A model generated the notes under the pieces. That model was given only the letters and a program-made list of their open reading frames with translations, did no database searches and was not told the DNA's origin. Shown here piece by piece: positions 1 through 11,161 of a stretch of 64,000 bases of DNA (position 1 is the stretch's first letter; every line of letters begins with the position of its first letter). Position numbers and translations under genes: made by a program. The stretch is from the NCBI GenBank assembly GCA_025093985.1, contig JACAAK010000011.1:992001-1056000 (forward strand). Direction: 5' to 3'. The stretch comes from Calvatia gigantea. Lineage: Eukaryota > Basidiomycota > Agaricomycetes > Agaricales > Lycoperdaceae.

Positions 1-199
1 AAAGAAGATAGAGATGAGTAAATAGAAGTTTGATGAAGGTGGAACAGAAATATGATTCTGTACAAATCATAAGAAGCAAAAGATACAAGTACATATGGTA
101 ATAAATAAAGAACAGACCAGGGTATAGGAAAGGAAAGAAAAAAGAAAGGAAGTTAATATGTTAGTAGGGAGAGTCTGGGAGTGTGGTAAGTTTGTAACA
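1..199 (-). repeat. Partial LTR of chromovirus family D
   Basis: Read on the minus strand from 199 downward, this begins TGTTACAAACTTACCACA and matches the start of the family-D LTRs at 32162 and 43077, with many transitions. It is cut by the window edge. The next five bases (ACATC, 200-204) are the likely target-site duplication, because element C continues directly beyond them. Confidence 0.75.
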
Positions 200-539
200 A
201 CATCAGACTTATTTCTCAAGTCTAAGTTCATTGGAGGGGTCCCATAGCTCTGTATAGATGCATTGGAATGGTTTTACTGCCTGGTCCAGCTGGAATCACA
301 ACTGGTCATATGGTATACTATTAAAATTGCTTTTAGTTAAGTACAGTGGTCATCCTGTAGCCACCACTATCTGTCATCAATGGCCATAGTGTTCTACAGT
401 GATTGAGTATTCTTTTATTATACTGTTGGGCTTTTAGATTAGGTCATACTACTACAGGAAGATTCAATGTAATTGTTAGATTAGGCTTATATGCCTTAGG
501 TTAATAATTTTCAAGTGTGAAAATGGCTTTGCCATTACA
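200..539 (-). repeat. Fragment of element C
   Basis: Reverse complement of this stretch aligns with the first 340 bp or so of the insertion at 50010. It keeps the terminal palindrome (AATGGC-AAA-GCCATT here) and several TAATCTA motifs. It is interrupted at 199/200 by the family-D LTR. Element type is uncertain: it begins with TG like an LTR but no partner end was confirmed. Confidence 0.65.
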
Positions 540-885
540 TTGTGAAATCTGATTCTTTTGTAAGAGCAACCTACAGTCTGAGTGGCTCAGGGGACACAAG
601 GCTCTCACAAGTCAGATGAAGCAGATGAGTGGGTAACTGCAGGGGAATCCTTAATTATATTACAAACATGTGTATAGACTACTTACTTACAGGGAAATCC
701 TTAGAGAATTGGATAAGGATCTTCTACAGGTGTACAGGTTGTTATATGCTACTTACTGTCCATTGTCCTATTGTTTTACTATGTACATAAGTCTGTCATT
801 GTCCCTTGGGATCTCCAGTTGTTATTTGTATCCATGCAGCTAAGGGTGGGTGAAGGCTGGGAATTGTGGGATGGTCCAGGAGGAC
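540..885. other. Unassigned AT-rich stretch
   Basis: No convincing gene or recognised repeat seen. It joins the element C fragment to the truncated family-A pol remnant and may hold a deletion junction. Confidence 0.4.
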
Positions 886-1549
886 CATTAGGAGTTGCCC
901 TGACAAATGGTATACTAATCATCATGAAAGAAACCAAAATAGAATCTACTGAAGAATGAATTGAAGCTTCAATCAAGTGAGAAGAGAAGTAATTGCCACA
1001 TACAAACTAGCAGCCAAATAAATGGAAAGAAAAATCACATCTCACTTCAAACCCTTTACTCTGGAACAGTATGTCTGGCTAGAAACACAAAACCTACACC
1101 TTTCATTCAAATCAAAGAAAATATCCCTGAAATGACTTGGACTATATCCCATAACTCAAGTTATTTTCCCTTTGGACTACAGACTAGAACTACCAAAAAA
1201 TTAGAAAATTCACAATATATTCCATGCCACACTTCTAACTCCCTATATGGAGAACAATATCTATGGACCTAACCAGGAAATAGTTTCTCCTGAACTCATT
1301 GAAGAAAGTAAAGAATATGAAATTGATGGGGTTCTCAACCATCAAACCATAGATGGACAAGACCAATTTTACATCAAGTAGAAGAACTTTAATCATGAAG
1401 AAAACTCTTGGGAAACAGAGGAAGAACTTGTACCCCATGCTTTACTGCTTCTGAATCAGTATTGAAAGGAGCATCAACTGAAACCCTTTGATAAAACTTG
1501 GGAGTTCAAGATTCCCAGATGTATAAAAGTCAAACCACTTCTACAATAA
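886..1549 (+). pseudogene. Family-A pol 3' remnant (integrase C-terminus and chromodomain)
   Basis: Aligns with 54110-54763 of the complete family-A element. The chromodomain is readable at about 1300-1480 (EYEIDGVLNH, then an ENSWE motif) and the reading frame ends at TAA 1547-1549, as in the full copy. Several in-frame stops, including a TAG where the tryptophan of the YxKW motif is expected, show that it is dead. Everything upstream (gag, RT, RNase H) is missing. Confidence 0.8.
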
Positions 1550-3860
1550 ATCCTCACTTCTTTGGTCCTTCAACCACTGGATTCTAGTTACCTCAGAAAC
1601 TGACTCTCTCTAACAATCCACACTTTTACCCTAACCAATTCCTCTTGACCTACTTGCTTGTCCAAATTGATTCCAACAATTTCCACCACATCAGTGTACT
1701 TGACTTTGAATGCCCTGAAACTCCAAAGCTAAAGCCCACAAGTCCACCCAGAACTGACAAACTACTATTTTTAGCAGACCTACTTCCCCCAAGACCCCCA
1801 CAAACAATCTTTCTACAACCCCTCCACTTTCAAATCCTATTAACAATATTCCACAACACCAACTCAACCTTCCCTCCATCTTTATCCCCTTTGGTGTTTT
1901 CACCTTTGTTGAACTTCAGCAAATGGCTAATGAACACCCCTACAAACAACTAGAAGTCTTCCATGGAGCAGGAGAGTATTCTGAGATCCTCCCCTTCTAG
2001 GTCTCCTCATCTACCCCTTAATTTCACAGACATGAGCCCATTTTTTCACCATAGTCTAACATGGGCCCAGGATACCCTGGATGTATGGAGGCCATGTTGG
2101 AATACTACAAACACATGCCGATCCAAACTTAATGGACCCTTAGATAGTTTACTCAAATAGACATGTTTCAACTAGTTATATATACTACAGCTATGTTGAT
2201 GTGTCACCTCAGCCTCATACCCCATATGAGTACTGAGGTGAGCACATTGTCCTATTCATCATAGCCACCACTGACTCTGTACCTAGTTTACCCATCTTAC
2301 AGGTAGCTAGTCTAATACAGCCTTGTACCCCATACAAGTACTGAGTTTACCCATCTTACAGGCCACCCCCAAAGAAGTGGAAGGAGACATCTTTTTCTCT
2401 GATGGACTCTCTCTCCCTGGAATCAACTACAGCTCAGTTCATTAATGATGAATGAAGCCCTTTTCACAACTCTCCAGTCAAGAACTAAAAGGACCCTCTC
2501 TTGAACCAGAAACTCCTGGACACCATGGACTGGAACAAGGCCAGTCACACTCTTCTGCAAGAGTCCTTTCTCTAATCACCCTGCCTGATGTCAGGCTAGA
2601 TGTCTCTGATTCTGGCTTCACCAAAAACTGAAGCCAACAATCCCCTTGAGGAGTATGACCTCCTACTTCTAGACCAAAAACTTTTGAAGATACTTCTGTT
2701 ACATTCAACTTCACATCCCCCATTTGACCCTTCTCTCTTCAAGCCTTTACTATGTCTGGAAACCCAGTATCCCCAGTTAAATCCCTTCCTCCCAAGCCAT
2801 CCTCTCTCCATGAGCCCCCTAAGGCACATACCTCCCAAATTCAAGAACTGGATTGGGTTCCACCACAGGGGATACAGTATGGATTCACCCCTACTACCAC
2901 TACTTTAGACCAACTATACTGAAATGTCAAGAGAGCACAAGACCTCTATAAAAAACTTGCAAGGATACAACTTTACTCCTACAGACTATCTACTGAGGAG
3001 GTTAAATACACCCTCTCCAATTCCAGACCACCCAGTCTGACCAAAACAACCTTGCTTGGACACTCCCATGAGAAGCTCCTCACTGAAGCTTTCTCTGATA
3101 TTGTCCCAATCCAGACAATTGCCATTGAGCCCACCACTTTCTCCTTTCTCCATGGAGAATTTAGATCAGTACTACATTGGCCTGGACCTCATCAGCTCAC
3201 TACAGAAGCCATCAGCTGAATGGTGAGCTCATTCTCTGATTTCAATTGGATTGGGAAGTGATATCTACATAACAACTCTGAGCAAGCACACTGATATGCT
3301 ATCTGAAACACCTTTATTGAGCTCAACAATCTTCATCAGAATTATGCTGACACAACCCATCTCACCCAACTTTTTATCAACTCAGCAGTATCTAGTGGAC
3401 TTTCACAAGCTCTTTTCAATTTCAACTACAAAGCTGGCAGATCTAGTGGAATAGATGCCCAAAAACCTATCCAAGTCATTTTATCCACAATTCCTTCTCT
3501 CCCACTCTCCCATGCCAGAGTTGTCCTCTCTTTCCATTCCCCCTCCAGTCAACCTCTCCCAGTTCCTGGATGAAAATCACCATCAAGTAATTCACCAACT
3601 CAAACTTCTACTAGCCTATCCTTCACTGCAACAGCATCCCATGCCAGACACCTGCCTAACCCAACTCCTCAACTCAGTGCTCCAGCTGCCCAACTGACCT
3701 CCTCCTCCTCCTCCTCCAGCCAAACCACCTAAGTATGTCAAAGATGTAAAATTCTGAAGAGACCTTCTCTCAGTCATTATATATCTAACTGCATCTACAA
3801 AAAATGCAAAGCCTGCAAACAAACTGCTGCAGGTCACTACACCTATATATGCAGCAAATA

Positions 3861-4072
3861 CAGTAAGGGACAAAACCGTTCCAATGTTTTGAACTTCTCA
3901 GAAGATCAGCTCATATCTCAAGGACTACTGTGGCTGTGCACTTCCTAATTTAATTGTAGATAGTCCAGTATCTTATCTAATCATATGCAAAGTATGATTA
4001 TGTAATCCTTTGTTTTAGGGGAGTTATTAATTAATTAATATTTTAAGTGCATTGGAACAGTTTTGTCCCTCT
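3861..4072 (+). repeat. Left terminal inverted repeat of the mariner
   Basis: The outer 20-mer (GGGACAAAACCGTTCCAATG, 3867-3886) recurs in inverted orientation at the inner edge (4050-4069, one mismatch). Each TIR is therefore itself bounded by inverted copies of what is probably the transposase-binding site. Confidence 0.85.
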
Positions 4073-4098
4073 TGAAATTTATATACAAAATGGGTATT

Positions 4099-5172
4099 CT
4101 AGTACCTGGTATAAGCTCCCTTGGCCTGTAAAACTGCCTGGACCCTCCTAGGCATACTCTCTATCAGATTCTGACACACTTCTGGTTCTATGTCATCCCA
4201 CTCCTTTTGTATCCTCTCCCATAGGGTATTCATGCTATCAGGAGGAGTATCATACTCTCCCAGCTTATTCTTGAGGTGAGTCCAGAGATGTTCAATGGGA
4301 TTAAGGTCTGGAGACTGTGGGGGCCATACCATAACCTCCAATTCAGACTCATCTAGCCAGTTTGTAGCCTTTTTGCTCTTGTGTTTGGGGTCATTGTCCT
4401 GTTGGAAGACCATATCCTCCTCATTCTTCCCATACCACCTGATGCTCCTCTTTAGTTCATCCCCCAAAATTTGAACATAAAGGTCAGCATCCATCTTCCC
4501 TTCAATTTTAGTGGCAAACCCCACTCCATCCCACAGCATACAACCCCAGATCATCACATTTCCTCCACCAAACTTGACTGTTCCCTCAACCAATCTATCA
4601 TTCAGCCCCTCTCCTGCCTTTTTCCATACCCAAACCCTTCCATCTGATCCAAACCGATTGATTTTGGACTCATCTGTCCAAATAACCCTCTTCCAGTCCT
4701 CCAGGGTCCAGTTAACATGTGCTTCTGCCCACTCCAACCTTTTCCTCCTATGGACAGCAGTAAGTTTAGGTCGTTTCCGCTTGACTACAGCCTTCATTCC
4801 AGCTCCTCTGAGTGCCCTGCGCACTGTTTTGGTGGATACAGGCTGGGCAATAACATTTTGAAGTGATTTGGTGACTTGGGAGGCATTGTCAGCCTTGCGA
4901 GAGGTGATGAGGCGAACAGAATAGTGGATATCAGAGGGAGAAAGTTTAGATGGGCGGCCACCAACAGATTTGGAAAATGTTGATCTATGTTTGGAGCGAA
5001 TCCTAGAAATAGTACTGACTCCCAGACCAGTAATAGAAGCAATATGATGAGCAGATTTCCCTTGGTCCAGGTAAGAGAGGACTCTATTGGTCTGAGTAGA
5101 GGAAAGAGAGCGCATATAGTTGTAAAGGTATAGTGGGGGAGTTAATTTGCACCTGAGAATAAGCACATCCAT
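4099..5172 (-). CDS. Tc1/mariner transposase, DD34E
   Basis: 357 codons with no stop, encoding a cut-and-paste transposase that inserts at TA. An N-terminal helix-turn-helix lies at about residues 24-66 (HHIASITGLGVSTISRIR), followed by a GGRPSK hook-like stretch at 71-76 and a second helical DNA-binding part up to about 120. The catalytic core has WTDES with Asp167, QQDND with Asp259 and NPIEHLW with Glu294; spacing Asp259 to Glu294 gives DD34E, the Tc1 type. Met20 is a plausible alternative start, since the first 19 residues are poor in family features. All catalytic residues are present and the ORF is intact, so activity is possible. Confidence 0.92.
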   Translation of the reverse strand: MDVLILRCKLTPPLYLYNYMRSLSSTQTNRVLSYLDQGKSAHHIASITGLGVSTISRIRSKHRSTFSKSVGGRPSKLSPSDIHYSVRLITSRKADNASQVTKSLQNVIAQPVSTKTVRRALRGAGMKAVVKRKRPKLTAVHRRKRLEWAEAHVNWTLEDWKRVIWTDESKINRFGSDGRVWVWKKAGEGLNDRLVEGTVKFGGGNVMIWGCMLWDGVGFATKIEGKMDADLYVQILGDELKRSIRWYGKNEEDMVFQQDNDPKHKSKKATNWLDESELEVMVWPPQSPDLNPIEHLWTHLKNKLGEYDTPPDSMNTLWERIQKEWDDIEPEVCQNLIESMPRRVQAVLQAKGAYTRY

Positions 5173-5253
5173 TTATACATCACCCTACATGGTCACATGA
5201 TTTTATTTGTATTTATTTGATTGCAATAAACGAAGTCATGTGCTCAGAATTTG

Positions 5254-5465
5254 AGAGGGACAAAACTGTTCCAATGTACTTAAAATATTAATTAATTAAT
5301 AACTCCCCCAAAACAAAGGATTACATAATCATACTTTGCATATGATTAGATAAGATACTGGACTATCTACAATTAAATTAGGAAGTGCACAGCCACAGTA
5401 GTCCTTGAGTTATGAGCTGATCTTCTGAAAAGTTCAAAACATTGGAACGGTTTTGTCCCTTACTG
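5254..5465 (-). repeat. Right terminal inverted repeat of the mariner
   Basis: Inverted copy of 3861-4072. It has the same internal arrangement, with the binding-site-like 20-mer at both its inner (5257-5276) and outer (5440-5459) edges. Confidence 0.85.
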
Positions 5466-5682
5466 TATGTTTGTCTCCACTGCAATAAACTAAATTCTCA
5501 ACATTGTCCTACCAATTGCCACAATTTCCAGAGATAGCAATAGAAGAGAGCTAGAAAAGCTGAGGAAGACTAACAGACTGGACTTCATTGTAGCAAACTT
5601 AGATATGGATAAAGATGGGTATCTCAACAACATGTCTGTAGTTTCAGCTAAGTAAAAGAACTTTTACCCTAGTAGAAGATAA

Positions 5683-7101
5683 TGTTATGACTTCTTATTC
5701 TAGTATTACCCTTCTATGGACTATTTTCCTATTTTTGTCCTCTCTTTATTTAAACTAACATGTATATACTATAGTCTACTTCTTTCTGTTCCTTTTTGTA
5801 GTAGGTCTCATTTCCTTGTTTGCCTGATATGGTTATTTTCCCTATATGGTGTTCTTCTTTCCCTATATAGTTTGCATTCAACACACAACTATATCCTTTG
5901 TCTTTATCTTTCTTCTGCCTTATCCAGTATAAGTAGCTAGTTGAATACTCATTGTATTAGTGTTATGAATATCAATATTTATGACATTATTAACGTCAAG
6001 AATGATGATGTAATCAATGACATCATAATCAATAACATGATAATCAATATCGTACATTGATTATACAATGATTTATACAACATCTCTTAAGACTTGTATA
6101 ATATAAAGACATACATTGGAAGTCTTAGTATTAACAGTACAACAAGATCAAGTCATAGAATCAGTCATAAAGAGACTATACTATAACTTGTGTAGTTACT
6201 TGAAAGACGACTATATATCTTAGAGTAATCTATACTATAAGATAATAGTAAAGGATTAAGTATTATTCTAATACTTAATATGATTTAGAACTACGACAAA
6301 AGTCTAGTAACAATCTAGACTAAGACTAGAATGATCTAGACATACTCTATACTTAGTATCTACCTAGAAGTATCTAGAACATACCTAGATGAAACCTAGA
6401 CTTAATAGGTTATAATTAGAACTCCATTGTTCCACTAATATAGGAACTTAGATAATACTTCAAAGTCGTACCACTTTGAAGTCGTACCACTTTTCAAATA
6501 CCATATATAGACAAGTAACATACCAATACAGTACAATACAATAGTACACCATTGTAGTATATAAACCCCTCAACTTGACCAGTAGACCCCATCGTTTCTA
6601 CTTGGTTAGGTGGAGACTCAATCTATAACTCTTATCATCCTCTCTTGTAGTCTAAACTTAAGAACCTCTTCTCGGCAACTAAGCTTTACATCATAAGACG
6701 TCATAGGAGTTATTAATTGAGGGTTCAAGACCTCTGATCGTAAGATGTAAGGTTATTTATAGTTACATTGTAGGTAACTATATTTAGCTGATAAGCCTTT
6801 GAGAAGGAGTCCCCTTTGGTATCATCTGCGGATAGATACCGGGTCAGTGAAGGACAAAGCTGATCTCACTATAACAATTAGACAGTTTGAACTGGCTACC
6901 AGCCTCTTGCCTTACCACAATCCTTTTGCCTGAACTAAGGCTTGTCTATTGTGACTTGGCTTTTTTCTTGACTAGTTATATATAGAGACAAGTCCCTGAG
7001 TGGATCCCCTCTATATATAGACTCCTGTGTTAGACCATTGGGAGTAAGTCTGTATAGATGCCCATTGAAAAGACAACCTCAAGGTAAGTGTGCACATAAC
7101 A
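5683..7101 (+). repeat. Family-A 3' LTR (split by a family-E solo LTR)
   Basis: Begins TGTTATGACTTCTTATT and ends GTGTGCACATAACA, matching the LTR pair at 46743 and 57368. The LTR sequence is 5683-5960 plus 6882-7101 (498 bp), with the E insertion between. It closes the truncated family-A element of this region. The internal inverted repeat TATATATAGAG...CTCTATATATA (about 6978-7018) is conserved in all three family-A LTRs and looks like part of the promoter. Confidence 0.88.
5961..6876 (+). repeat. Solo LTR, family E
   Basis: 916 bp, TGTTATGAATATC...CTCACTATAACA, with a perfect 5-bp target duplication ATTAG (5956-5960, 6877-6881), so it is a recombined solo LTR. It matches 33456-34358 and 44415-45317. 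It contains a TATATAAA box at 6558-6565, a dense cluster of CTAGA motifs (about 6290-6420) and a 16-bp-period tandem pair of AAGTCGTACCACTTT (6463-6493). Confidence 0.92.
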
Positions 7102-7294
7102 TCTTCTGGGTTCATGACTTGGTCATTGTCTGATGGTTCATCATCTATGGGAGGTTCTTCTGTTGGTTCACAATTTGTTTGTCATCTGTGAGTTCATCTT
7201 CAGTTGGTTCATCTTTAGAGCTTTCTTCTTCTGAGGACTCATCAGGGCCACTGATAGGTTCTCTGTACTGTGGTTTGTCATGGTTCAAGCTCAT
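7102..7294 (-). pseudogene. Family-B gag, N-terminal fragment
   Basis: The minus-strand frame starting at 7294 (MSLNHDKPQYREP) resembles the gag start of the family-B elements at 30498 and 58527 (MSLNPDEYREP) and the acidic region after it. It is truncated at 7101/7102 by the family-A LTR, which suggests the family-A element inserted into a reversed family-B element. Only the acidic N-terminus remains. Confidence 0.6.
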
Positions 7295-7515
7295 TCTGAA
7301 GAGATAACAGTGGGAGCTACAAGGACAAGTGGTATTCAGCACTATGGAGGGGTACAAACAAGCAAGGTAAACTAGGTGGGGGGGGGTAGGATATATATGT
7401 GTGATAGCATGTGTAGTAGGTGAGGCAACAGGAAGGAGTTTGATCATGTGACATCACGGATTCCAACACATTCACTAGCTCTTGTTGCAAGGTAAGGTGG
7501 GAATGCTTAGCCAAG
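7295..7515 (-). other. Family-B leader remnant
   Basis: Lies between the reversed LTR and the gag start of the family-B remnant. It is decayed relative to 30416-30497 and longer, with a run of nine G at about 7379-7387. Confidence 0.4.
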
Positions 7516-7826
7516 TGTTATAACCTATAAGAATTGGTAACTCAGATTGCAACTTAGGCTAAGACTTGAGGGCAAATAGGGAATATATCAAGTGGCTAAG
7601 CATATGGAGTACAGTAGAGTATAGTATGCTTAAATAGACAAGAGCCATTTGGTTGAGCAGATGGAGATACAATGTGAAATGGCTGATAAGGCTGGACAAC
7701 AGTAAGTGATATAGATAGGAATGGTAACTCAGAGAATGTGCAGGTAAGTATAGTACAAGTGAAAGATAACACTGCAACACTAGGTAGAAACCCAGGGAGA
7801 TACTTATGATGGGACAGATCATAACA
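7516..7826 (-). repeat. Family-B LTR, minus strand
   Basis: The reverse complement begins TGTTATGATCTG and ends GGTTATAACA; it aligns over its length with the 305-bp family-B LTRs at 30111 and 58142. In this orientation it is the 5' LTR of the reversed element whose gag fragment lies at 7102-7294. No matching 5-bp duplication was found. Confidence 0.75.
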
Positions 7827-7837
7827 ACTTGTCAATC

Positions 7838-7907
7838 TCTTTGGAAGTAAGTCTGTAGAGACATCCCCAGGTAATGACCACCTCCAGAGATACCTGTGCA
7901 CATAACA
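7838..7907 (+). repeat. Family-A LTR 3' end remnant
   Basis: About 70 bp ending TGTGCACATAACA with the preceding GAAGTAAGTCTGTA motif, a diverged copy of the last bases of the family-A LTR. Confidence 0.55.
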
Positions 7908-8188
7908 CTATGTTGTACTAATGGAGCATGACCACACTATGGTGACATAGTTACTACTGTAGGTTGTACCTGAAAGCACCTGATACTATAGTGTACTCTG
8001 GATATTGTATACTCTACTATGGCTGCATCCATTGTACTACAGTGTACTTTGGATCATTGTGTGACTGCTATGGTGTATTGTATAAAGGGGGGGTTTCAAT
8101 CATGCAATGACTCCTATACAGTCTACATAGTTCTACATTGAAACTCAAAAGTTCCCTGATGCAGCTTTATCCTCCGGGATATCACTTT
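7908..8188. other. Repeat/gene-island boundary
   Basis: No gene seen. Short imperfect repeats of the type CTATAGTGTACTCTGGAT occur several times at 7980-8065. Base composition changes to the GC-richer gene island at about 8170. Confidence 0.4.
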
Positions 8189-8755
8189 TCATTCAGTCTG
8201 CACAGTGGAGGTGAGGTTATGTGGAAAGGCATGTTTTTCATGACCGGATGTATCTGAGGAAGGAATAGGCAGTGGTCCAAGCTCGTGAAGGAGGGATGCT
8301 GGAAAGTGATTAGGGGTTTGGGAAGGAGATGTGAGAAACCATGTAGTGGAACGGTGGCACCATGCCACGCCTACAGCGATTTGTCGATGTTGACGCCTAT
8401 GACGCTGCGTGGACTTGGATTCTGGGCTACGGTCATCGTTACGTGTCCGTCGTTTAAACTGGCGGCGTTCGTGAAGGTGGGAAGAAGTGGGTGCGGAGGT
8501 TTGGATGTTTTTTTGTAGTATGATGGGTAGTTCCCGTGTGACATGTCCTGCGCCGTCTTGCTGATGGGAGTGGGAGTTGTTAAGGTTGGCATGGTGTTGC
8601 AAAGTCATCTGTTGAAGTTGGTCCGAGTTCTCCAAGGGTACTATCAGGCTTTGCATGACACTGTTGGCGGTGAGTAGGATCTTTAGGTGGTAAAGGCATT
8701 TGTTATAAATATTGCACTTATCTGAGCAATAACGAATATATTCCAGATGAGGCAA
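8189..8755 (-). CDS. Uncharacterised ORF, doubtful
   Basis: 188-codon open frame in GC-richer sequence just beyond the gene island edge, downstream of the gene at 8931-11161 on the same strand. It is rich in His, Gln and Ser with no recognisable domain, signal peptide or membrane segment. Two other frames over the same stretch are also partly open, so it may be chance or a gene remnant. I could not identify a spliced continuation. Confidence 0.2.
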   Translation of the reverse strand: MPHLEYIRYCSDKCNIYNKCLYHLKILLTANSVMQSLIVPLENSDQLQQMTLQHHANLNNSHSHQQDGAGHVTRELPIILQKNIQTSAPTSSHLHERRQFKRRTRNDDRSPESKSTQRHRRQHRQIAVGVAWCHRSTTWFLTSPSQTPNHFPASLLHELGPLPIPSSDTSGHEKHAFPHNLTSTVQTE

Positions 8756-8930
8756 GGGTATTACAAGAGAATAGGGTATGGTATTGAAAACGAAGAGAGC
8801 GTGAGCAAAATATGGACACCTGTGACCGGCGAGTAAGGGAACGAATGATAAACATCCTGGTTAATTATTGCTTGGCAGTGAGAGTCCATAACAAAGACGA
8901 AAAGAAATCACTTTAGGAACAAGAAAGAGG

Positions 8931-11161
8931 TCAAACGGTTACCCACTCTACAATCTACCAAAAAAAAAGGGTCAGTTGGATCCGAATTCATGAAAGGAAC
9001 GAGTGAAATACTTACGGATTCGTAGCCACCAGGAGGATGCAACGCAGGCCGTTTCGCCCACTGAGTGCGCATCCCCGATTCATTCATATACCCGCCGTCT
9101 TTCCCATCGGGGTAATCGTCCAAATCAGAGGGGTATACCATATCAGCAGGGGCATAAACAATGTAACCTTCTTGTGTAACATGATCTCCGCGGCGATTCC
9201 AAAAACCCTTACGGCGCTTAGTAACTTTGAATTTCGAAGATCGGTGTTTCTTTTTAGGTTCGGGAGTGGATGATGAAGGACCAGAGATGGGACCGGGGTC
9301 GGTGTGGTGGAGATGTGGTCGACGGGGTTGTTGTTGCTGGGGGGGTGAACGTGAGCGGTCGAAGTTTTGGGAGATTGAGTTGGCAGAGTGGGGAGGTGAA
9401 GAGGTGATGGTTGTGAACGTCACCGAGCCATGAGAGTGAAGGATAGCGGTGCCGGAGGATTGAGGGTGGGTGTGGGCTTTGGTACGGGTGGACGGGGCGG
9501 GTGGAGGAGGGGCGCTGGCTGGTGGCATGTAGATGTTGTAGGTTGCATTTGAAGTGCCTGGGGAGGTGTGGTGTGTGGTATTAATGGGTTTGGGAGGGGA
9601 TGTGTTGCTAGAGGAAGGAATTTGGGAGAAGTTGGGGTAAGGGAATTCGGCAGGAGGTGCGGGGACGGGATTCTTGGAATGAGCGGGGTAAGAAGGAAAG
9701 TGAGGATTGTGAGGACTGTGGCCCTGGGATTGGGGATATGTGGGAGACACAGGCGATTGTTCATTGCTGGGCGGGACACTGTATGGTGATGTGGAATTTG
9801 AGTTAGAATGGGAACCATGGCGAGAGCTTGGACGGGATGTGGACCTGGAACGAGTGTGTGAGTAGTTCTGAGGGGATGGAAGAGGGTCCTGGTGGGAATT
9901 GCGACGAGAACCGCTATTGGGAGCGGGAGTATGTGAGCGGGAAGGGGCTGTACTCTCAGACATGGACGTGCTCTCAGGGATGGTGTGTAGGGAGACTGTA
10001 GGGACGGAAGAATGACGTCCGAGGGTGGAACGGGAAGAAGCCGGTTTGGGAGTCATTGGGATGACTAACGGACTCAGGACATCGGACATCGAAGCAGGCT
10101 CTTCGGTCAGATATTCACCGGTAAAGGATTGGGCTGTGTTATTAGTGTTAGGCATCGAGTTGTGCCGAGTCAGTGGGTTCGAGGTCGAGGAGGTTGTAGA
10201 AGAAGTGTTCAGATGACTCATCTGGGAGGTGAGAGAGTCAACGGAAGGACCACGAGAGGAGGAGCGAGCGTAGATCTGGGTCGGTGTGGATGACCTATGG
10301 GATGCGCGGGAAGGACTGGGCGATGCATAATGATCCGGAGTTCGGACGATGTTGACGGAAAAGGTGGGTTGAAGAGTGCCCTTTGAGGTGAAGGATTCGG
10401 GAGCCTGGGTGGAAGGAGGGCGGTCTGGGGGCTGAGTAGCCGGGGCTACCGGTGCGGCGTAGATATTCCGGGAAGAAGCAGAAGCAGTGTCTGAATTCGG
10501 CTTGGTGGCGGGATGTTCTGCGGGGTCGCGGAGAACACGAGCGATGGCTGAGGTTCAACGTTCAACATATGCGGGCAATGCACTTACGATTCGAATTTGG
10601 TGGCGATGGAGAGTCGTCGTCATCGTCAAGGCCACGAGGAGCCCATATCCAAGGAGTTGACTGTGCCTCGGTGCTTTGCTGTTCCTGTTCAAGTCTCTGT
10701 CGCTCACGCTCCTGGCGTTCAAGTTCCTCGCTGCGACGGTGATAATTAGCGTCGAGGACAATGTTATAAGAAAGACAGGCTTACGCAGGGATCATGTTTG
10801 TGAGGCCGAGAGGATTATCGGAAAGCTTTGTGGCAAGATACTCGGCGCTGGGGGCACGGGGCTGGCGTTTGTACGGATTGAAGGATTGTTGCTGCTGCTG
10901 CTGCTGCGCCTGGTGGGGATAAGGCTGCTGACCGTACTGGTGCCAGGCCCTGCCGGGCATCCATGTAATACTTGGACGAGCAGCCTGGGGATTAAATTGT
11001 GGGTTGGGCTTCCACATACCCGAATTCCACTGCTGGGGTGGGACATTTACGCCTACAGGAATGGGGGGTGCGCCCTGGAACGGTGGGACAAAGCCATTTT
11101 GAGACTGTGGGTGGTTGTGCCAGCGAGGAGGGGCATATGTTGCCATTGGTGAAGACGACAT
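8931..11161 (-). CDS. Conserved Ser/Pro-rich basidiomycete-type protein, unknown function (4 exons)
   Basis: Exons 10785-11161, 10588-10730, 9016-10517 and 8931-8954; introns of 54, 70 and 61 bp with GT-AG ends; 682 codons including TGA. The start MSSSPMATYAPP is the first ATG after the divergent promoter. The N-terminal part is Pro/Gln-rich with an eight-Gln run, ending in YLATKLSDNPLGL; a short acidic Asp run follows after an Arg/Glu/Gln coiled-coil-like stretch. The middle 350 residues are low-complexity Ser/Pro/Thr. A compact, probably folded C-terminal segment (KRRKGFWNRRGDHV, EGYIVYAP) comes last. No enzyme motif. The last exon of 24 nt encodes IVEWVTV and rests on splice signals only. 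The gene could be a regulatory or scaffolding protein, but this is not shown. Confidence 0.75.

Larger units (their letters stand above)
3861..5465 (-). mobile_element. Tc1/mariner transposon, apparently complete
   Basis: 1,605 bp with near-identical terminal inverted repeats of about 212 bp (3861-4072 and 5254-5465), flanked by the TA duplication typical of this superfamily (3859-3860, 5466-5467). Each repeat begins CAGTAAGGGACAAAACC. It carries one long uninterrupted transposase ORF on the minus strand. The two repeats differ at only a few bases, so insertion is recent compared with the decayed ORF3 it interrupts. Confidence 0.93.
1550..5655 (+). pseudogene. Family-A third ORF (ORF3), decayed, split by a mariner element
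   Basis: This corresponds to 54764-57338 of the full family-A copy and to the near-intact ORF3 of family D (41227-43044). The conserved N-terminal block (GVFTFVELQQMANE) is encoded at about 1885-1935. The zinc-knuckle region starts at about 3740 (CQRCKILKR, CIYKKCKAC, GHYTYIC) and continues after the mariner insertion with CLHCNKL at 5468 onward, ending at TAA 5653-5655. Several frameshifts and stops are present. Removing the mariner and one TA restores the knuckle reading frame. Confidence 0.7.

Noticed and set aside
10676..11152. 158-codon plus-strand frame
   Set aside because: Antisense to exons 1 and 2 of the gene at 8931-11161, whose splice signals and start are consistent.
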